Assembly: GCF_014647835.1 (NCBI RefSeq)
Contig: NZ_BMPY01000023.1
Coordinates: 1-64,000, forward strand
DNA: 64,000 nucleotides
Source: Microbispora rosea subsp. aerata
GTDB taxonomy: Bacteria; Actinomycetota; Actinomycetes; Streptosporangiales; Streptosporangiaceae
Direction of reading: 5' to 3'
Part shown: piece by piece, positions 34,008 through 42,866 of the stretch
How the letters are laid out: the number at the start of each line of letters is the position of its first letter
Position numbering within the stretch: the stretch's first letter is position 1
The notes under the pieces: generated by a model
Told to the model about the DNA's origin: nothing
Databases searched by the model: none
What the model saw: only the letters and a program-made list of their open reading frames with translations
Program-made: the position numbers and the translations under genes

Positions 34008-36392
34008 TCATTGGTCGATCTCGGCGATGCCGGTGATGCGGCTCAGCACGAAGCGGTGGACCGTCGCCCGGGTCTCGTCGTACGCCGTGAGGTAGCCGCC
34101 CTCGATCCGGGCGGGTTCGAGGATGCGGCTGGTGGCGTGGCCTTGAGAGTCCCGGTAGCCGATCCACACCCGCGTTCCCTGCCGGATGGCCTCCCGCAGC
34201 GCGCCGATCGTGACGGCGGAGGGGGAGAGGGGCACATCACCCTCCGGCGCCGCGACGGGCTGCCGCCGCGCGTCTCCCGCCCGCATCGCGCGTACGGCCG
34301 CGGCGACCATCTCGGGGTCGGGCGCGGTGTTCGCGGTCACCCGGGCGGCGAGCTGCCCCTCGGTCCGCCGGGCGTCGGCCCGCGCGACGACCATGTCGCC
34401 CTCCAGCGACTCGGCCACCGGCGCGTATCCCATCGCCCGCAGCGAGTCGACCAGCGCGGCCCGGGACGTCTTGGACGCCAGCACGGTCGGGGCGAGCCGC
34501 CGCAGCCGCAGCAGGTGGGCCCGTTTGTCGGCGAGCACCTCGTCGAGCAGGGCCGGGTCGTCGCAGCGGATGTACGCCGAGGCCGTGCCGACCCTGATCC
34601 GGCCGTGGCGGCGGGCGACGTCGGTGACCAGATAGTTGAGCGGCTGCGGCACCGGGGTCGCCGAGTGCCGTTCGAGCACGGCGAGCAGGTCGTCGGCGGA
34701 GTAACCGGCGTCGAGCGCCCGGCGGATCGACTGCTCGGAGAAGCGGTAGACCGTGGCCGCGCCCTTGGACTCCACGTCCGCCATCAGCGCCAGCCGCCGG
34801 CCGAGGCCGGTGGTCAGGGGACCCGGCGCCACGGCCGTGAGGTCGGCCTGCAGCAGCACGTGGTCGACCGGCTCGGGCAGCAGCGGGCCGAGCAGGCCGG
34901 CGGCCGTGCCGTCGCCGCGGGCCACGGCCCGGCCGTGCGAGGACGGCACGCCGAGCCCGGTCACGCCGATGTGCTCGGCCTCGCGCAGGGCGAAACGCAC
35001 GAGCCGGTCGCGCAGCGCTGGGCGGCGGCGGGGCTGCTCCCAGTCGAGCCGGGCCAGCACGGACTCGGGCGTCGGCGCGAGGCCGGGCGGGGCCGACTCC
35101 AGCACGGCCAGCGTGCGCGCCCGCGTCTGGGCGGCCCCCGGCCTGCGCAGCTCGGGCTGGAGGGCGTTCAGCGGGCGGTCCCGGTCGTCCCGCTCGCCGA
35201 TGAGGCCGGGGGCGCGGTCCATCGCGGCCCACGCGTCGGCGAGCACGGCCCACCGGTCCTCGGTGGCCTTGATCCGCCAGCCGTCGTAGCCGCCCGTGGG
35301 CAGCCATTCCCCCTCGCCCGCCGCCACCAGCCCGGCCGCGTGCGCGACCTCGACGACCAGGCCCGCCGCCCACTCCGGCAGGTCGAGGAGCTGGGCCGTC
35401 CACTTCAGGTCCCGTACGGCGAGGCCGCCCGCGCGCAGCACACCCGGCGGGTCCACGCCCCACACCTCGCACAGCTCCTCGACCATGCGCACGAACGTGA
35501 ACGCCTGCCCGGCGGCCGTGCGGTCGGCCAGCTCCTGGTCGCGTACGGGCCCCTCCAGGGCGGGCGAGACGGGGGACAGGTCGCGGTGCACGCGGCCGTC
35601 GCGCAGCACGAGGGCGACCTCCCGGGGGAGCATGACGGTCTCCTCCCCGGTCGCGCCCAGCAGCCCGCGGGCCAGCAGGTGCTCGACCGGCGACTGCGCG
35701 CTCGCCGTGTCCACCTCGCGGCGGGCGTTCGGCAGCCGTCCGCTCGCCGGGCCCCAGACCAGCTCGTCCAGGGCGGCCCTCGCCTGCGGGGGGACCTCGC
35801 CGACGAGGCGTTCGACCGTCGCCGGGTCGGCCAGCAGCGCCGCGAGACGCTCCCTGGCCGGCCGTCCGCCGTCCGCCTGCCCGCCCCCGCCCTCGTACGC
35901 CGGGTCGATGTCCCGCAGGAGCACGTCGAGCCGCTCGGGCGGGTGGTGGCGGAACACCTCGGTGGCCGGAGGTCCCAGGGCGGCCGGCGGTTCGAGCGCC
36001 TCGGCCACCCCCGGCGCGGGCAGCAGCGCGTCCTGCGGCCCGTAGATCAGGGCGCGGGTGGTCAGCAGGTCGAGCGCGGCGTCGAGGGCGGGCCCGAGGG
36101 TCTCGTCGTCCGGCCCGCCCCGCAGGGCCCGGCCGAGCAGGGACAGCAGCGTGTCACGGCCGGTGGGGCCGGGCCGCAGCACCAGCGTCTCCAGCACGGC
36201 CAGCGAGAACCGGTCGAGCCGGTCGAGCGCCCGGCCGACGGCCGAGGGGCTGCAGGCGCGGGCGGCCAGGCCGTCGATGTGGGCGGGGACGGGCGTCACG
36301 AGCTCGGGCCGCGCCGCCACGAGCGCCCGCAGTCGCTCGTCGGAACGGCCGCGCAGCCACTCGCTGAAGTCCGTGCCCGTCATCGTCTCCAT
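34008..36392 (-). CDS. Helicase-associated protein (XPB/Ssl2 N-terminal-like) with C-terminal WYL-like domain
   Basis: 794 residues; ATG 36392, with a second in-frame ATG at 36383. The N-terminal ~450 residues are helical with winged-helix-like segments (FSEWLRGRSDERLRALVAARPEL, GRALDRLDRFSLAVLETLVL). Residues ~470-600 (DHVLLQADLTAVAPGPLTTGLGRRLALMADVESKGAATVYRFSE) fit the helicase XPB/Ssl2 N-terminal-like domain. The last ~70 residues (VTIGALREAIRQGTRVWIGYRDSQG..SRILEPARIEGGYLTAYDET..HRFVLSRITGI) look like a WYL domain, a ligand- or nucleic-acid-sensing module common in DNA-damage and phage-defence regulators. First gene of the XPB operon. Confidence 0.88.
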   Translation of the reverse strand: METMTGTDFSEWLRGRSDERLRALVAARPELVTPVPAHIDGLAARACSPSAVGRALDRLDRFSLAVLETLVLRPGPTGRDTLLSLLGRALRGGPDDETLGPALDAALDLLTTRALIYGPQDALLPAPGVAEALEPPAALGPPATEVFRHHPPERLDVLLRDIDPAYEGGGGQADGGRPARERLAALLADPATVERLVGEVPPQARAALDELVWGPASGRLPNARREVDTASAQSPVEHLLARGLLGATGEETVMLPREVALVLRDGRVHRDLSPVSPALEGPVRDQELADRTAAGQAFTFVRMVEELCEVWGVDPPGVLRAGGLAVRDLKWTAQLLDLPEWAAGLVVEVAHAAGLVAAGEGEWLPTGGYDGWRIKATEDRWAVLADAWAAMDRAPGLIGERDDRDRPLNALQPELRRPGAAQTRARTLAVLESAPPGLAPTPESVLARLDWEQPRRRPALRDRLVRFALREAEHIGVTGLGVPSSHGRAVARGDGTAAGLLGPLLPEPVDHVLLQADLTAVAPGPLTTGLGRRLALMADVESKGAATVYRFSEQSIRRALDAGYSADDLLAVLERHSATPVPQPLNYLVTDVARRHGRIRVGTASAYIRCDDPALLDEVLADKRAHLLRLRRLAPTVLASKTSRAALVDSLRAMGYAPVAESLEGDMVVARADARRTEGQLAARVTANTAPDPEMVAAAVRAMRAGDARRQPVAAPEGDVPLSPSAVTIGALREAIRQGTRVWIGYRDSQGHATSRILEPARIEGGYLTAYDETRATVHRFVLSRITGIAEIDQ

Positions 36393-36577
36393 CGTAGGGC
36401 GGGGCGTTCACGCGGCCGGAGCGCCGGTGCGGCAGGGGTTTCGCGCACTCACCGCGAAGATCCACGACAATGTTGTCATGGGTCGCTTCAATGGCCTTCG
36501 AGTGGGTCCACGGGGCCTGTCTCTGGGCATAACCTACCCATAGTCACCTTCACGACAGTCTGAACGAGGTCACCCCT

Positions 36578-36976
36578 GTGCCGAGTGGCAAGGTCAAGTG
36601 GTACGACGCCGACAAGGGCTTCGGCTTCCTCACCCGCGACGACGGCGGTGAGGTCTTCGTGCATTCCTCCGCTCTCCCCAAGGGGGTCGAGGCGCTCAAG
36701 CCCGGGCAGAAGGTCGAGTTCGGTGTCGCCGAGAGCCGCCGTGGTCAGCAGGCGCTCTCGGTGCGGGTGATCGACCAGCCCCCGTCACTGGCCAAGGCCG
36801 GCAGGGGCAAGGCGAAGCGGAAGAAGCCCGACGAGATGGTCGTGATCGTCGAGGATCTGATCAAGCTGCTCGACGACATCTCCAACTCCTACCAGCGGGG
36901 CAAGCACCCGGACGCGTCGCACGCCAAGAAGATCGCGACCGTGCTCCGGGCCGTCGCCGACGACCTCGACGTCTGA
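36578..36976 (+). CDS. Cold-shock domain protein with helical C-terminal extension
   Basis: 132 residues from GTG 36578, with GAGG upstream. Residues 1-65 are a CspA-like domain (GKVKWYDADKGFGFLTRDDGGEVFVHSSAL). A basic Lys/Arg linker (KAGRGKAKRKKP) and a ~50-residue helical domain follow (DEMVVIVEDLIKLLDDISNSYQRGKHPDASHAKKIATVLRAVADDLDV). The two-part form is conserved in actinobacteria as a second cold-shock family and resembles mycobacterial CspB-type proteins. The tail may dimerise or bind partners; that is inference. Divergent from the XPB operon. Confidence 0.93.
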   Translation: MPSGKVKWYDADKGFGFLTRDDGGEVFVHSSALPKGVEALKPGQKVEFGVAESRRGQQALSVRVIDQPPSLAKAGRGKAKRKKPDEMVVIVEDLIKLLDDISNSYQRGKHPDASHAKKIATVLRAVADDLDV

Positions 36977-37323
36977 CCCCGTCGTCCGTCTGATCGCGTA
37001 CGTCTGGCCGCCCGCATCCGGGGCGGCCGGTCGCTTCGGCGTGCCCTCCGCGAGGAGGCTGGGTTGTCGCCGCGTGCGGCTCCCCGCGTGGGTGAGCGGG
37101 TCCTCCGGCACCGTACGCGGGGTCGCCTCGGCCGCGCCCAGCCGCAGCAGCGGCGGGTGGGCGGCGTCGGGGTGGACGACCCGCGGCCCGAGCGGCGCCG
37201 GCAGCGCGGGGTCCAGGGAGCTTTCCGCGAAGAGCACGAGCGTGCCGCGCGGGGCCCGATCCCTGCGGCGCCGTGGCCTGGTCCGAGGACCCGGCCGGGG
37301 TGGTTTCGGAGACCCGGCTGGTC
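36977..37323. other. Spacer between cold-shock and MFS genes
   Basis: 347 bases between convergent genes. It contains the inverted fragment copy at 37084-37249; the rest (36977-37083 and 37250-37323) shows short G+C hairpins but no gene. Confidence 0.6.
37084..37249 (-). pseudogene. Inverted fragment copy of the sacsin-like gene
   Basis: The minus strand of this 166-base stretch is ~96% identical, without gaps, to 40913-41078 inside the GHKL ATPase gene (residues ~476-530). I count seven differences, all transitions, and the translation reads LVLFAESSLDPALPAPLGP.. against LVLSTESSLDPALLAPLGL.. in the intact gene, with four Leu-to-Pro changes. Flanking sequence is unrelated. There is no start or stop of its own, so it is a non-functional duplicated fragment. 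Confidence 0.85.
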
Positions 37324-38622
37324 TCAGGAGACCGTCGCGGCGCGGGCGGCGAGCCTGCGGCGGCGGAGCACGATGAGGCGGCCGAAAGACAGCGCGAGGG
37401 CGGCGGACATCACGCCGAGCCCGGCGGGACCGGCCACGAACAGCGACATCACCAGGCCGAGCAGGCCGCCGAGGACCCAGGCGATCTGAAGCAGCGTCTC
37501 GGCGACGCCGAACGCCGAGGAGCGCACCTCCTCGCCGATCTCGCGCTGCACGATGGCGTCGAACGCGAGCTTGCCGAGACCCTGGGCGAACGCGCCCACG
37601 AGGGCCACGACGGCGGCGGTCCACACGTCGAAGAAGAACGCAGCGGCGACGGTGGCGAGCGTGGCCAGCGCGAGCGTGGCCATGACGGTCAGGTGAGGGG
37701 ACCGGGAGCGGGACCAGGAGCCGGCGGCGGCCCCGGCCAGGCCGCCCGCGCCCGCGGCGGCGGCCAGCAGCGCCAGCGCGACCTTCGGGTCCACGCCGCG
37801 CAGGTGGCCGTCCTGGATGAGGAACAGCAGGAAGAACACGAGGAAACCCGACTGGACCCGGATGGCGGCGTTGGCGCCCATGGCCTCGCCCACCACCGGG
37901 CCGAGGTTGAGCACGGTGCGCCAGCGAGGCGGCGGCTCGTCCTCCTCCAGGTCGGGCGCGTCCACGTGCCGCGGCAGCCGTACGGCGAACACCCCGGACA
38001 GCAGGAAGAGGGGCACGGCGGCGCGCAGCACCCAGTCCGCCCCGGCGACCGCGGACAGGCCGGTGGCCAGACCGGCGCCCGCGCCCGCCGAGACCAGCGC
38101 GAACAACGCGACCCTGGCGTTGGCGGTGACCAGGGGAATGTCGGCGGGCAGCACGCTCGGCATGATCGCCGCGCGGGACACGTTGTAGGCCTTCGACAAG
38201 ACCAGCACGGCGAGCGCCGACGGAAACAGCGTGACCGTGTCGGAGGCGTGGACCGCCCCGGCCATCCCCCAGCACAGCAGACCCCGCGCGATCAGGGTGC
38301 CAGCCATGATGTAGCGGCGGCCCGAGCGGAGCCGGTCGAGCACCGGCCCGACGAAGGGCGCCACCACCGCGAACGGCAGCATGGTGATCAGCAGGTACGC
38401 CGCGACCTGGCCCCGGGCCTGGCCGACGGGCAGCCCGAACAGCAGCGCGCCCGCGAGCGCCACGGTGACCAGCGCGTCCCCGGCCGAGTGGGCGGCGGTC
38501 AGCTCGATGAGGCGGCCGAGGCCGGTGCGGCCCGCTCCGTGAGCGTGCGTGAGACGGCGCGCCGCCCGCGCCGGCGCCCTCACAACACGCGTGACATTCC
38601 CCCAAATCTTCACCATGGGCAT
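37324..38622 (-). CDS. MFS transporter
   Basis: 432 residues from ATG 38622, with GGAAGGA six bases upstream; ATG 38637 is a weaker alternative. About 30 basic residues (VTRVVRAPARAARRLTHAHG) come before helix 1. Twelve hydrophobic segments follow with GPVLDRLRSGRRYIMAGTL as the loop 2-3 motif. The domain layout is that of MFS_1/MFS_3 drug or metabolite exporters with a helix-rich DAPDLEEDEPPPRWRT central loop. A gene of this kind next to csp and DUF3027 genes is conserved in actinobacteria. Substrate unknown. Confidence 0.88.
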   Translation of the reverse strand: MPMVKIWGNVTRVVRAPARAARRLTHAHGAGRTGLGRLIELTAAHSAGDALVTVALAGALLFGLPVGQARGQVAAYLLITMLPFAVVAPFVGPVLDRLRSGRRYIMAGTLIARGLLCWGMAGAVHASDTVTLFPSALAVLVLSKAYNVSRAAIMPSVLPADIPLVTANARVALFALVSAGAGAGLATGLSAVAGADWVLRAAVPLFLLSGVFAVRLPRHVDAPDLEEDEPPPRWRTVLNLGPVVGEAMGANAAIRVQSGFLVFFLLFLIQDGHLRGVDPKVALALLAAAAGAGGLAGAAAGSWSRSRSPHLTVMATLALATLATVAAAFFFDVWTAAVVALVGAFAQGLGKLAFDAIVQREIGEEVRSSAFGVAETLLQIAWVLGGLLGLVMSLFVAGPAGLGVMSAALALSFGRLIVLRRRRLAARAATVS

Positions 38623-38690
38623 CGAGGGTCCTTCCATGATTTGCCCATCGAGCCGGTGCGGTCCGCTCGCGGCGTGGGTGAAAATGGAGT

Positions 38691-39485
38691 GTGAGTCGTA
38701 CCCGAATCCGTAGCACTCCAGTCGACCGGGCATGTGCGGCGGCGGTCGACCTCGCCCGCCGGGCCGCGGAGGAGATCGCGCGCCCCGGGGACGTGGGAGA
38801 GCACCTGGGCTTCGACAACGAGGGCGACCGGGTCGTCACCCATTACTTCGAATGCCTCGACCGCGCCTACCGCGGCTGGCGCTGGGCGGTCACCGTCACC
38901 CGGGCCTCCCGCGCGCGTGTGGTGACCGTGAGCGAGACCGTGCTGCTGCCCGGTACGGGCGCGCTGCTCGCTCCGCGCTGGGTGCCGTGGAACGAGCGGC
39001 TGCGCCCGGGCGATCTCGGCGTGGGCGACCTGCTGCCGGCCGAGGCCGACGACGACCGGCTCGTGCCCGGGTTCGCCTCCGGCGAGGACATCGACAAGCA
39101 GATGATCTTCGAGCTGGGGCTGGGACGCGCCCGCGTCCTGTCGCCGCTCGGCCGCGACCTGGCCGCGCGTCGCTGGCGGGCCGGTGAGGCCGGTCCGAAC
39201 ACCCCGATCGCGCACGCCGCCCCCGCGCAATGCTCCACCTGCGGCTTCTACTGGCCGCTCGCCGGGACGCTGGGCCTCGGCTTCGGGGTCTGCGCCAACG
39301 AGTACGCGCCGGACGACGGCCGCGTGGTGTGCGCCGACCACGGCTGCGGGGCGCACTCCGAGGCGACCACGGTGCCCTCGATGGTCACGGACTCCGCGCC
39401 GCCGATCCTGGACGACATGGGATACGACATCATCGAGTCGGGCTCCGAGGACGAGGCCGGCTCCGACCCCCAGGGCGACTCCTGA
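38691..39485 (+). CDS. DUF3027 family protein
   Basis: 264 residues from GTG 38691. It is an acidic soluble protein with the DUF3027 blocks EHLGFDNEGDRVVTHYFECLDRAYRGWRWAVTVTRA and VPWNERLRPGDLGVGDLLP. A zinc-ribbon-like Cys set lies near the C-terminus: QCSTCGFYWPL and GVCANEYAPDDGRVVCADHGCGAH. The tail is Asp/Glu-rich. Function unknown. It is separated from the GHKL ATPase gene by only two bases, a strong sign of cotranslation. Confidence 0.9.
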   Translation: MSRTRIRSTPVDRACAAAVDLARRAAEEIARPGDVGEHLGFDNEGDRVVTHYFECLDRAYRGWRWAVTVTRASRARVVTVSETVLLPGTGALLAPRWVPWNERLRPGDLGVGDLLPAEADDDRLVPGFASGEDIDKQMIFELGLGRARVLSPLGRDLAARRWRAGEAGPNTPIAHAAPAQCSTCGFYWPLAGTLGLGFGVCANEYAPDDGRVVCADHGCGAHSEATTVPSMVTDSAPPILDDMGYDIIESGSEDEAGSDPQGDS

Positions 39486-39487
39486 TC

Positions 39488-42433
39488 ATGTTCGACACCG
39501 CGCGCCTGCGTGACACCGTTCTCGCGGCCTGGACGGCCTCGCCTGCCCGCTTCCGTGAGGACGCCAACGCCGAGGAGGATTTCGCCCTCGGCGGCTACCG
39601 CGACCGGCTGGTCGTGGAGCTCGCCCAGAACGCCGCCGACGCCGCGTTGCGGGCCGGCGTGCCGGGCCGTCTGCGGCTGACGCTCGCCGACGGGGTGCTG
39701 CTGGCCGCCAACGTCGGCGCGCCGCTGGACGAGACCGGCGTGGAGAGCCTGTGCACCCTCCGGGTCTCCGGCAAGAAGGACGAGGTGGGCGCGGCCGGCC
39801 GGTTCGGCGTCGGCTTCGCCGCGGTGGTCTCGGTCACCGACGCGCCCGCGATCGCCTCCCGCGCCACCGGAGGGGTGCGGTGGTCGCGCGAGGAGACGGC
39901 CGCGCTGGTCGCCGCCCGCCCGGAGCTCGCCGCCGAGCTGGCCGCCCGCGACGGGCACGTCCCGCTGCTGCGGCTGCCGTTCTCCGACGACTCGATCGAG
40001 GTCCCCGAGGGCTTCGACACGCTGGTCAGGCTCCCGCTGCGCGACCAGGCCGCCGAGCAGGCCGTACGGACGATGCTCGAGGAGGCGGGCCCCGCGCTGC
40101 CGCTGTCGATGCCCGCGCTCGAGGTCATCGAGATCGAGGTGGACGGGCAGACCCGCACGATCTCGGCCGAGGGCTGGCATGTGGTCGCCGAGTCGGGGAC
40201 GTTCACCCCGGAGCAGGTGGCGGAGCTGTTCGCCGACCGGCCGACGGAGGAGCGGGCCCGGCCCTACTGGGAGGTCCGCTGGGCCGTCCCCGCCGGCCGC
40301 CGCGACGACGTCCCCCGGGTGGTGCACGCGCCGACGCCGAGCGACGAGCCGCTCGACCTGCCCGCCCTGCTGATCGCGTCGTTCCCGATGACCACCGACC
40401 GGCGGCACGTCGCGCCCGGGCCGCTCACCGACTTCCTGGTCGCCCGGGCCGCGCAGGCGTACGTACGGCTGCTGACCGAGCTTCCGGCGACCCCCGACCT
40501 GCTCGACCTCGTGCCCGGCCTGATGGGCAAGGGCGCGCTCGACGCGGCGATCAGGCGGGAGATCGTCAAGGCGCTGCCGGACACCCCGCTGCTGCCGACG
40601 ATCGCCGAGGGCGTCGTGCCCGGAAACCAGGCGCGGGCGGTCGAGGGATCGGCCGAGTTCCTGGCGAAGATCGCCGGCATCGTCCCCGGGCTGCTGCCCG
40701 CGGGCTGGGCCTCCCGGCATCCCGCCCTGGCCACGCTCGGCGTGCGCCGGGTGGACCTGGCCGATGTGGTGGACATGCTGTCCGGCGAGGCCGTGGAGGA
40801 CAAAGACCCGGCCTGGTGGCGGTCGCTGTACGAGGTGCTGCCCGCCGACGACCTGGAGGCGATCGGCGCCGTCGCCGTGCCGCTGGCCGACGGCCGCCTC
40901 GTGCGCGGGCCACGCGGCACGCTCGTGCTCTCCACGGAAAGCTCCCTGGACCCCGCGCTGCTGGCGCCGCTCGGGCTGCGGATCGTCCACCCCGACGCCG
41001 CCCACCCGCTGCTGCTGCGGCTGGGCGCGGCCGAGGCGACCCCGCGTACGGTGCTGGAGGACCCGCTCACCCACGCGGCGGTGTCCGAGTCGCTGCACAG
41101 CGCCGACCCCGAGCCGGTGGCCCAGGCCGTGCTGGCCCTGGTCGACGCGGCGGGCCTGACCGCGGGGGAGGCCCCGTGGCTGGCCGACCTGGCGCTGCGC
41201 GGCGCCGACGGCGAGCTGTACGCCGCGGGTGAGCTGCTGCTCGCCGAGGGCTCGCTGGCGGGCCTGATCGACCCCGAGGTGCCGTTCGGCGTCGCCGCCC
41301 CCGACCTGGTGGAGAAGTTCGGCCCGCACGTGCTGGCGGCGGCCGGGGTGCTCGACGGCTTCGCCGTGGTCGACGACACCGACGTGCTGCTCGACCCCGC
41401 CGAGTGCGACCACGACCTCGACCGCGAGGACGAGTGGCTGGAAGCCGTCCTCGACCTGCTGCCCGGCCTGCTGGACACCGAGCTCGACGTGCCGCCGGTG
41501 GCCTTGGAATTCACCGCCGTGCGCGACCTGGAATATGTCGCGGACTGGCCGAACGCGCTCGCGCTGCTGACGCGGCCCCCGCTGCGCGCCGCCCTGCGGC
41601 CCATGCGGGTGCTCGCGGCGGGCAAGACCGTCGAGGTGCCGTCGTACACCGCCTGGTGGCTGTCGCGGCACCCGGTGCTCGACGGGCGCAAGCCGACGCA
41701 GCTGCGGCTCCCGGCCGGCGACCCGCTGCTGTTCGGCCTGTACGGCGAGGCGCCGGCGGGCATCGACGCGGACGCGCTGAAGATGATCGGCGTGCGGTCC
41801 ACCCTCGCCGAGCTGCTCGACTCGCACGGCGGCCCGGAGGAGCTGCTCGACCTGCTGGCCGACTCGTCTTTGGAAGTCGACCGGGCCCAGTTGCGGTCTC
41901 TGTGGATCGCGCTGGCCGCCGTCGACCCCGCCAGGGTGAGCCCGCCCGACGCCGTGCGCGCCGTGCTGAAGGGCACGGTGACGGTCGCGGACGTCGAGGA
42001 CGGCCCGGTCGTGGTGGAGGCGCCCGACCTGCTCCCCCTGGTCGAGGACCGGCCGCTCGTGCTCGCGCCGTTCGACCTCGCCGAGGCGCTGTCGGAGGTG
42101 CTCGACCTGCCGCTCGCCGGGGAGGTGGTCGGCGGGGAGGTCACGTCGTCGGGCACGGAGCGGCCCGTGCCGCCCGAGGTGCGCTCGCTGCTGCCCGGCG
42201 CCCCCGCGACGTACGTCGAGCACGACGAGCTGCTCGTGGACGGCCGGCCGGTGCCGTGGCGGTTCTACGAGGGCGTGGTGCACGCCACCGGCGTCGACGG
42301 CCTGGCCAGGGGCCTCGCCTGGGCGGCCGGCCAGTGGGGCGACCGGCTCGCCGTGGCGGCGCTGCTGCGCGACCCGGCCCGGGTGCCCCTGCTGCTCGCC
42401 GAGGCCGACCTCGACCCCACGGCCTCGCTGTGA
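39488..42433 (+). CDS. Sacsin-like GHKL ATPase (molecular-chaperone-type protein)
   Basis: 981 residues from ATG 39488, two bases after the DUF3027 stop. The N-terminal Hsp90/GHKL ATPase has motif N in RLVVELAQNAADAALRAG (N48, D51) and the G-box GAAGRFGVGFA (~102-111), as in sacsin N-terminal domains. The remaining ~750 residues are Asp/Leu-rich, acidic and repetitive in style (LDLLPGLLDTELDVPPVALEF, PDAVRAVLKGTVTVADVEDGPVVVEAPDLLPLVEDRPLVL) with no recognised domain. No kinase, MutL or topoisomerase partner motif is present. An ATP-driven clamp or chaperone acting with DUF3027 is inference. Part of it is duplicated upstream in inverted form. Confidence 0.88.
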   Translation: MFDTARLRDTVLAAWTASPARFREDANAEEDFALGGYRDRLVVELAQNAADAALRAGVPGRLRLTLADGVLLAANVGAPLDETGVESLCTLRVSGKKDEVGAAGRFGVGFAAVVSVTDAPAIASRATGGVRWSREETAALVAARPELAAELAARDGHVPLLRLPFSDDSIEVPEGFDTLVRLPLRDQAAEQAVRTMLEEAGPALPLSMPALEVIEIEVDGQTRTISAEGWHVVAESGTFTPEQVAELFADRPTEERARPYWEVRWAVPAGRRDDVPRVVHAPTPSDEPLDLPALLIASFPMTTDRRHVAPGPLTDFLVARAAQAYVRLLTELPATPDLLDLVPGLMGKGALDAAIRREIVKALPDTPLLPTIAEGVVPGNQARAVEGSAEFLAKIAGIVPGLLPAGWASRHPALATLGVRRVDLADVVDMLSGEAVEDKDPAWWRSLYEVLPADDLEAIGAVAVPLADGRLVRGPRGTLVLSTESSLDPALLAPLGLRIVHPDAAHPLLLRLGAAEATPRTVLEDPLTHAAVSESLHSADPEPVAQAVLALVDAAGLTAGEAPWLADLALRGADGELYAAGELLLAEGSLAGLIDPEVPFGVAAPDLVEKFGPHVLAAAGVLDGFAVVDDTDVLLDPAECDHDLDREDEWLEAVLDLLPGLLDTELDVPPVALEFTAVRDLEYVADWPNALALLTRPPLRAALRPMRVLAAGKTVEVPSYTAWWLSRHPVLDGRKPTQLRLPAGDPLLFGLYGEAPAGIDADALKMIGVRSTLAELLDSHGGPEELLDLLADSSLEVDRAQLRSLWIALAAVDPARVSPPDAVRAVLKGTVTVADVEDGPVVVEAPDLLPLVEDRPLVLAPFDLAEALSEVLDLPLAGEVVGGEVTSSGTERPVPPEVRSLLPGAPATYVEHDELLVDGRPVPWRFYEGVVHATGVDGLARGLAWAAGQWGDRLAVAALLRDPARVPLLLAEADLDPTASL

Positions 42434-42484
42434 CCCGCCGCCCGTCGGGGCTTCTCGCCGGGGCGCGCTGAGAGGAGGCCGCGG

Positions 42485-42745
42485 TCAGGGGCGGCGGGGC
42501 TCGGATTCGGTGACCTCGGCGGCGGGGGCGGATTCGCGCAGCCGGGAGTCGCGGCGGCGGACGTACAGGAGCCCGAACAGGCCGAGGCCGATCCCGGCGA
42601 CGCAGATCCAGACCGGCCGCGAGTCGGCGGGCCTGACCACCAGCAGCACCACGGCCAGCGCGACCACCCACAGGGCCGTCCCGACGAGGATCGTGGGAGT
42701 GTCCCTCGTCTGGAGAGGCATGAGGTCCGGCCGGCGCTCGCTCAC
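42485..42745 (-). CDS. DUF2530 membrane protein
   Basis: 86 residues from GTG 42745. Two hydrophobic segments (TILVGTALWVVALAVVLLVV and WICVAGIGLGLFGLLYV) are joined by a short RPADSRP loop, then a basic RRRDSR stop-transfer and an acidic tail. This is the DUF2530 layout, conserved in actinobacteria with unknown function. Convergent with the ATPase gene, divergent from the permease gene. Confidence 0.88.
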   Translation of the reverse strand: MSERRPDLMPLQTRDTPTILVGTALWVVALAVVLLVVRPADSRPVWICVAGIGLGLFGLLYVRRRDSRLRESAPAAEVTESEPRRP

Positions 42746-42866
42746 GCCAGCCAGCTTAGAAGGTCGCGGCGGGGAGCCGGTATCTTCATGACAAACCGGT
42801 CACGAAAGGACAACGCTGCTCCCCCGGCTCTTCCCGTGGATGGTAAGGGCCTGCGACTCTGCGCGC

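Noticed and set aside
36785..38839. 684-codon minus-strand frame across the MFS gene
   Set aside because: Mostly an out-of-frame reading of the MFS gene; the part at 37084-37249 is the duplicated fragment reported as a pseudogene.
42746..42866. Purine riboswitch before the NCS2 permease
   Set aside because: Short complementary words exist but the conserved aptamer core is missing, and these riboswitches are rare in actinomycetes.
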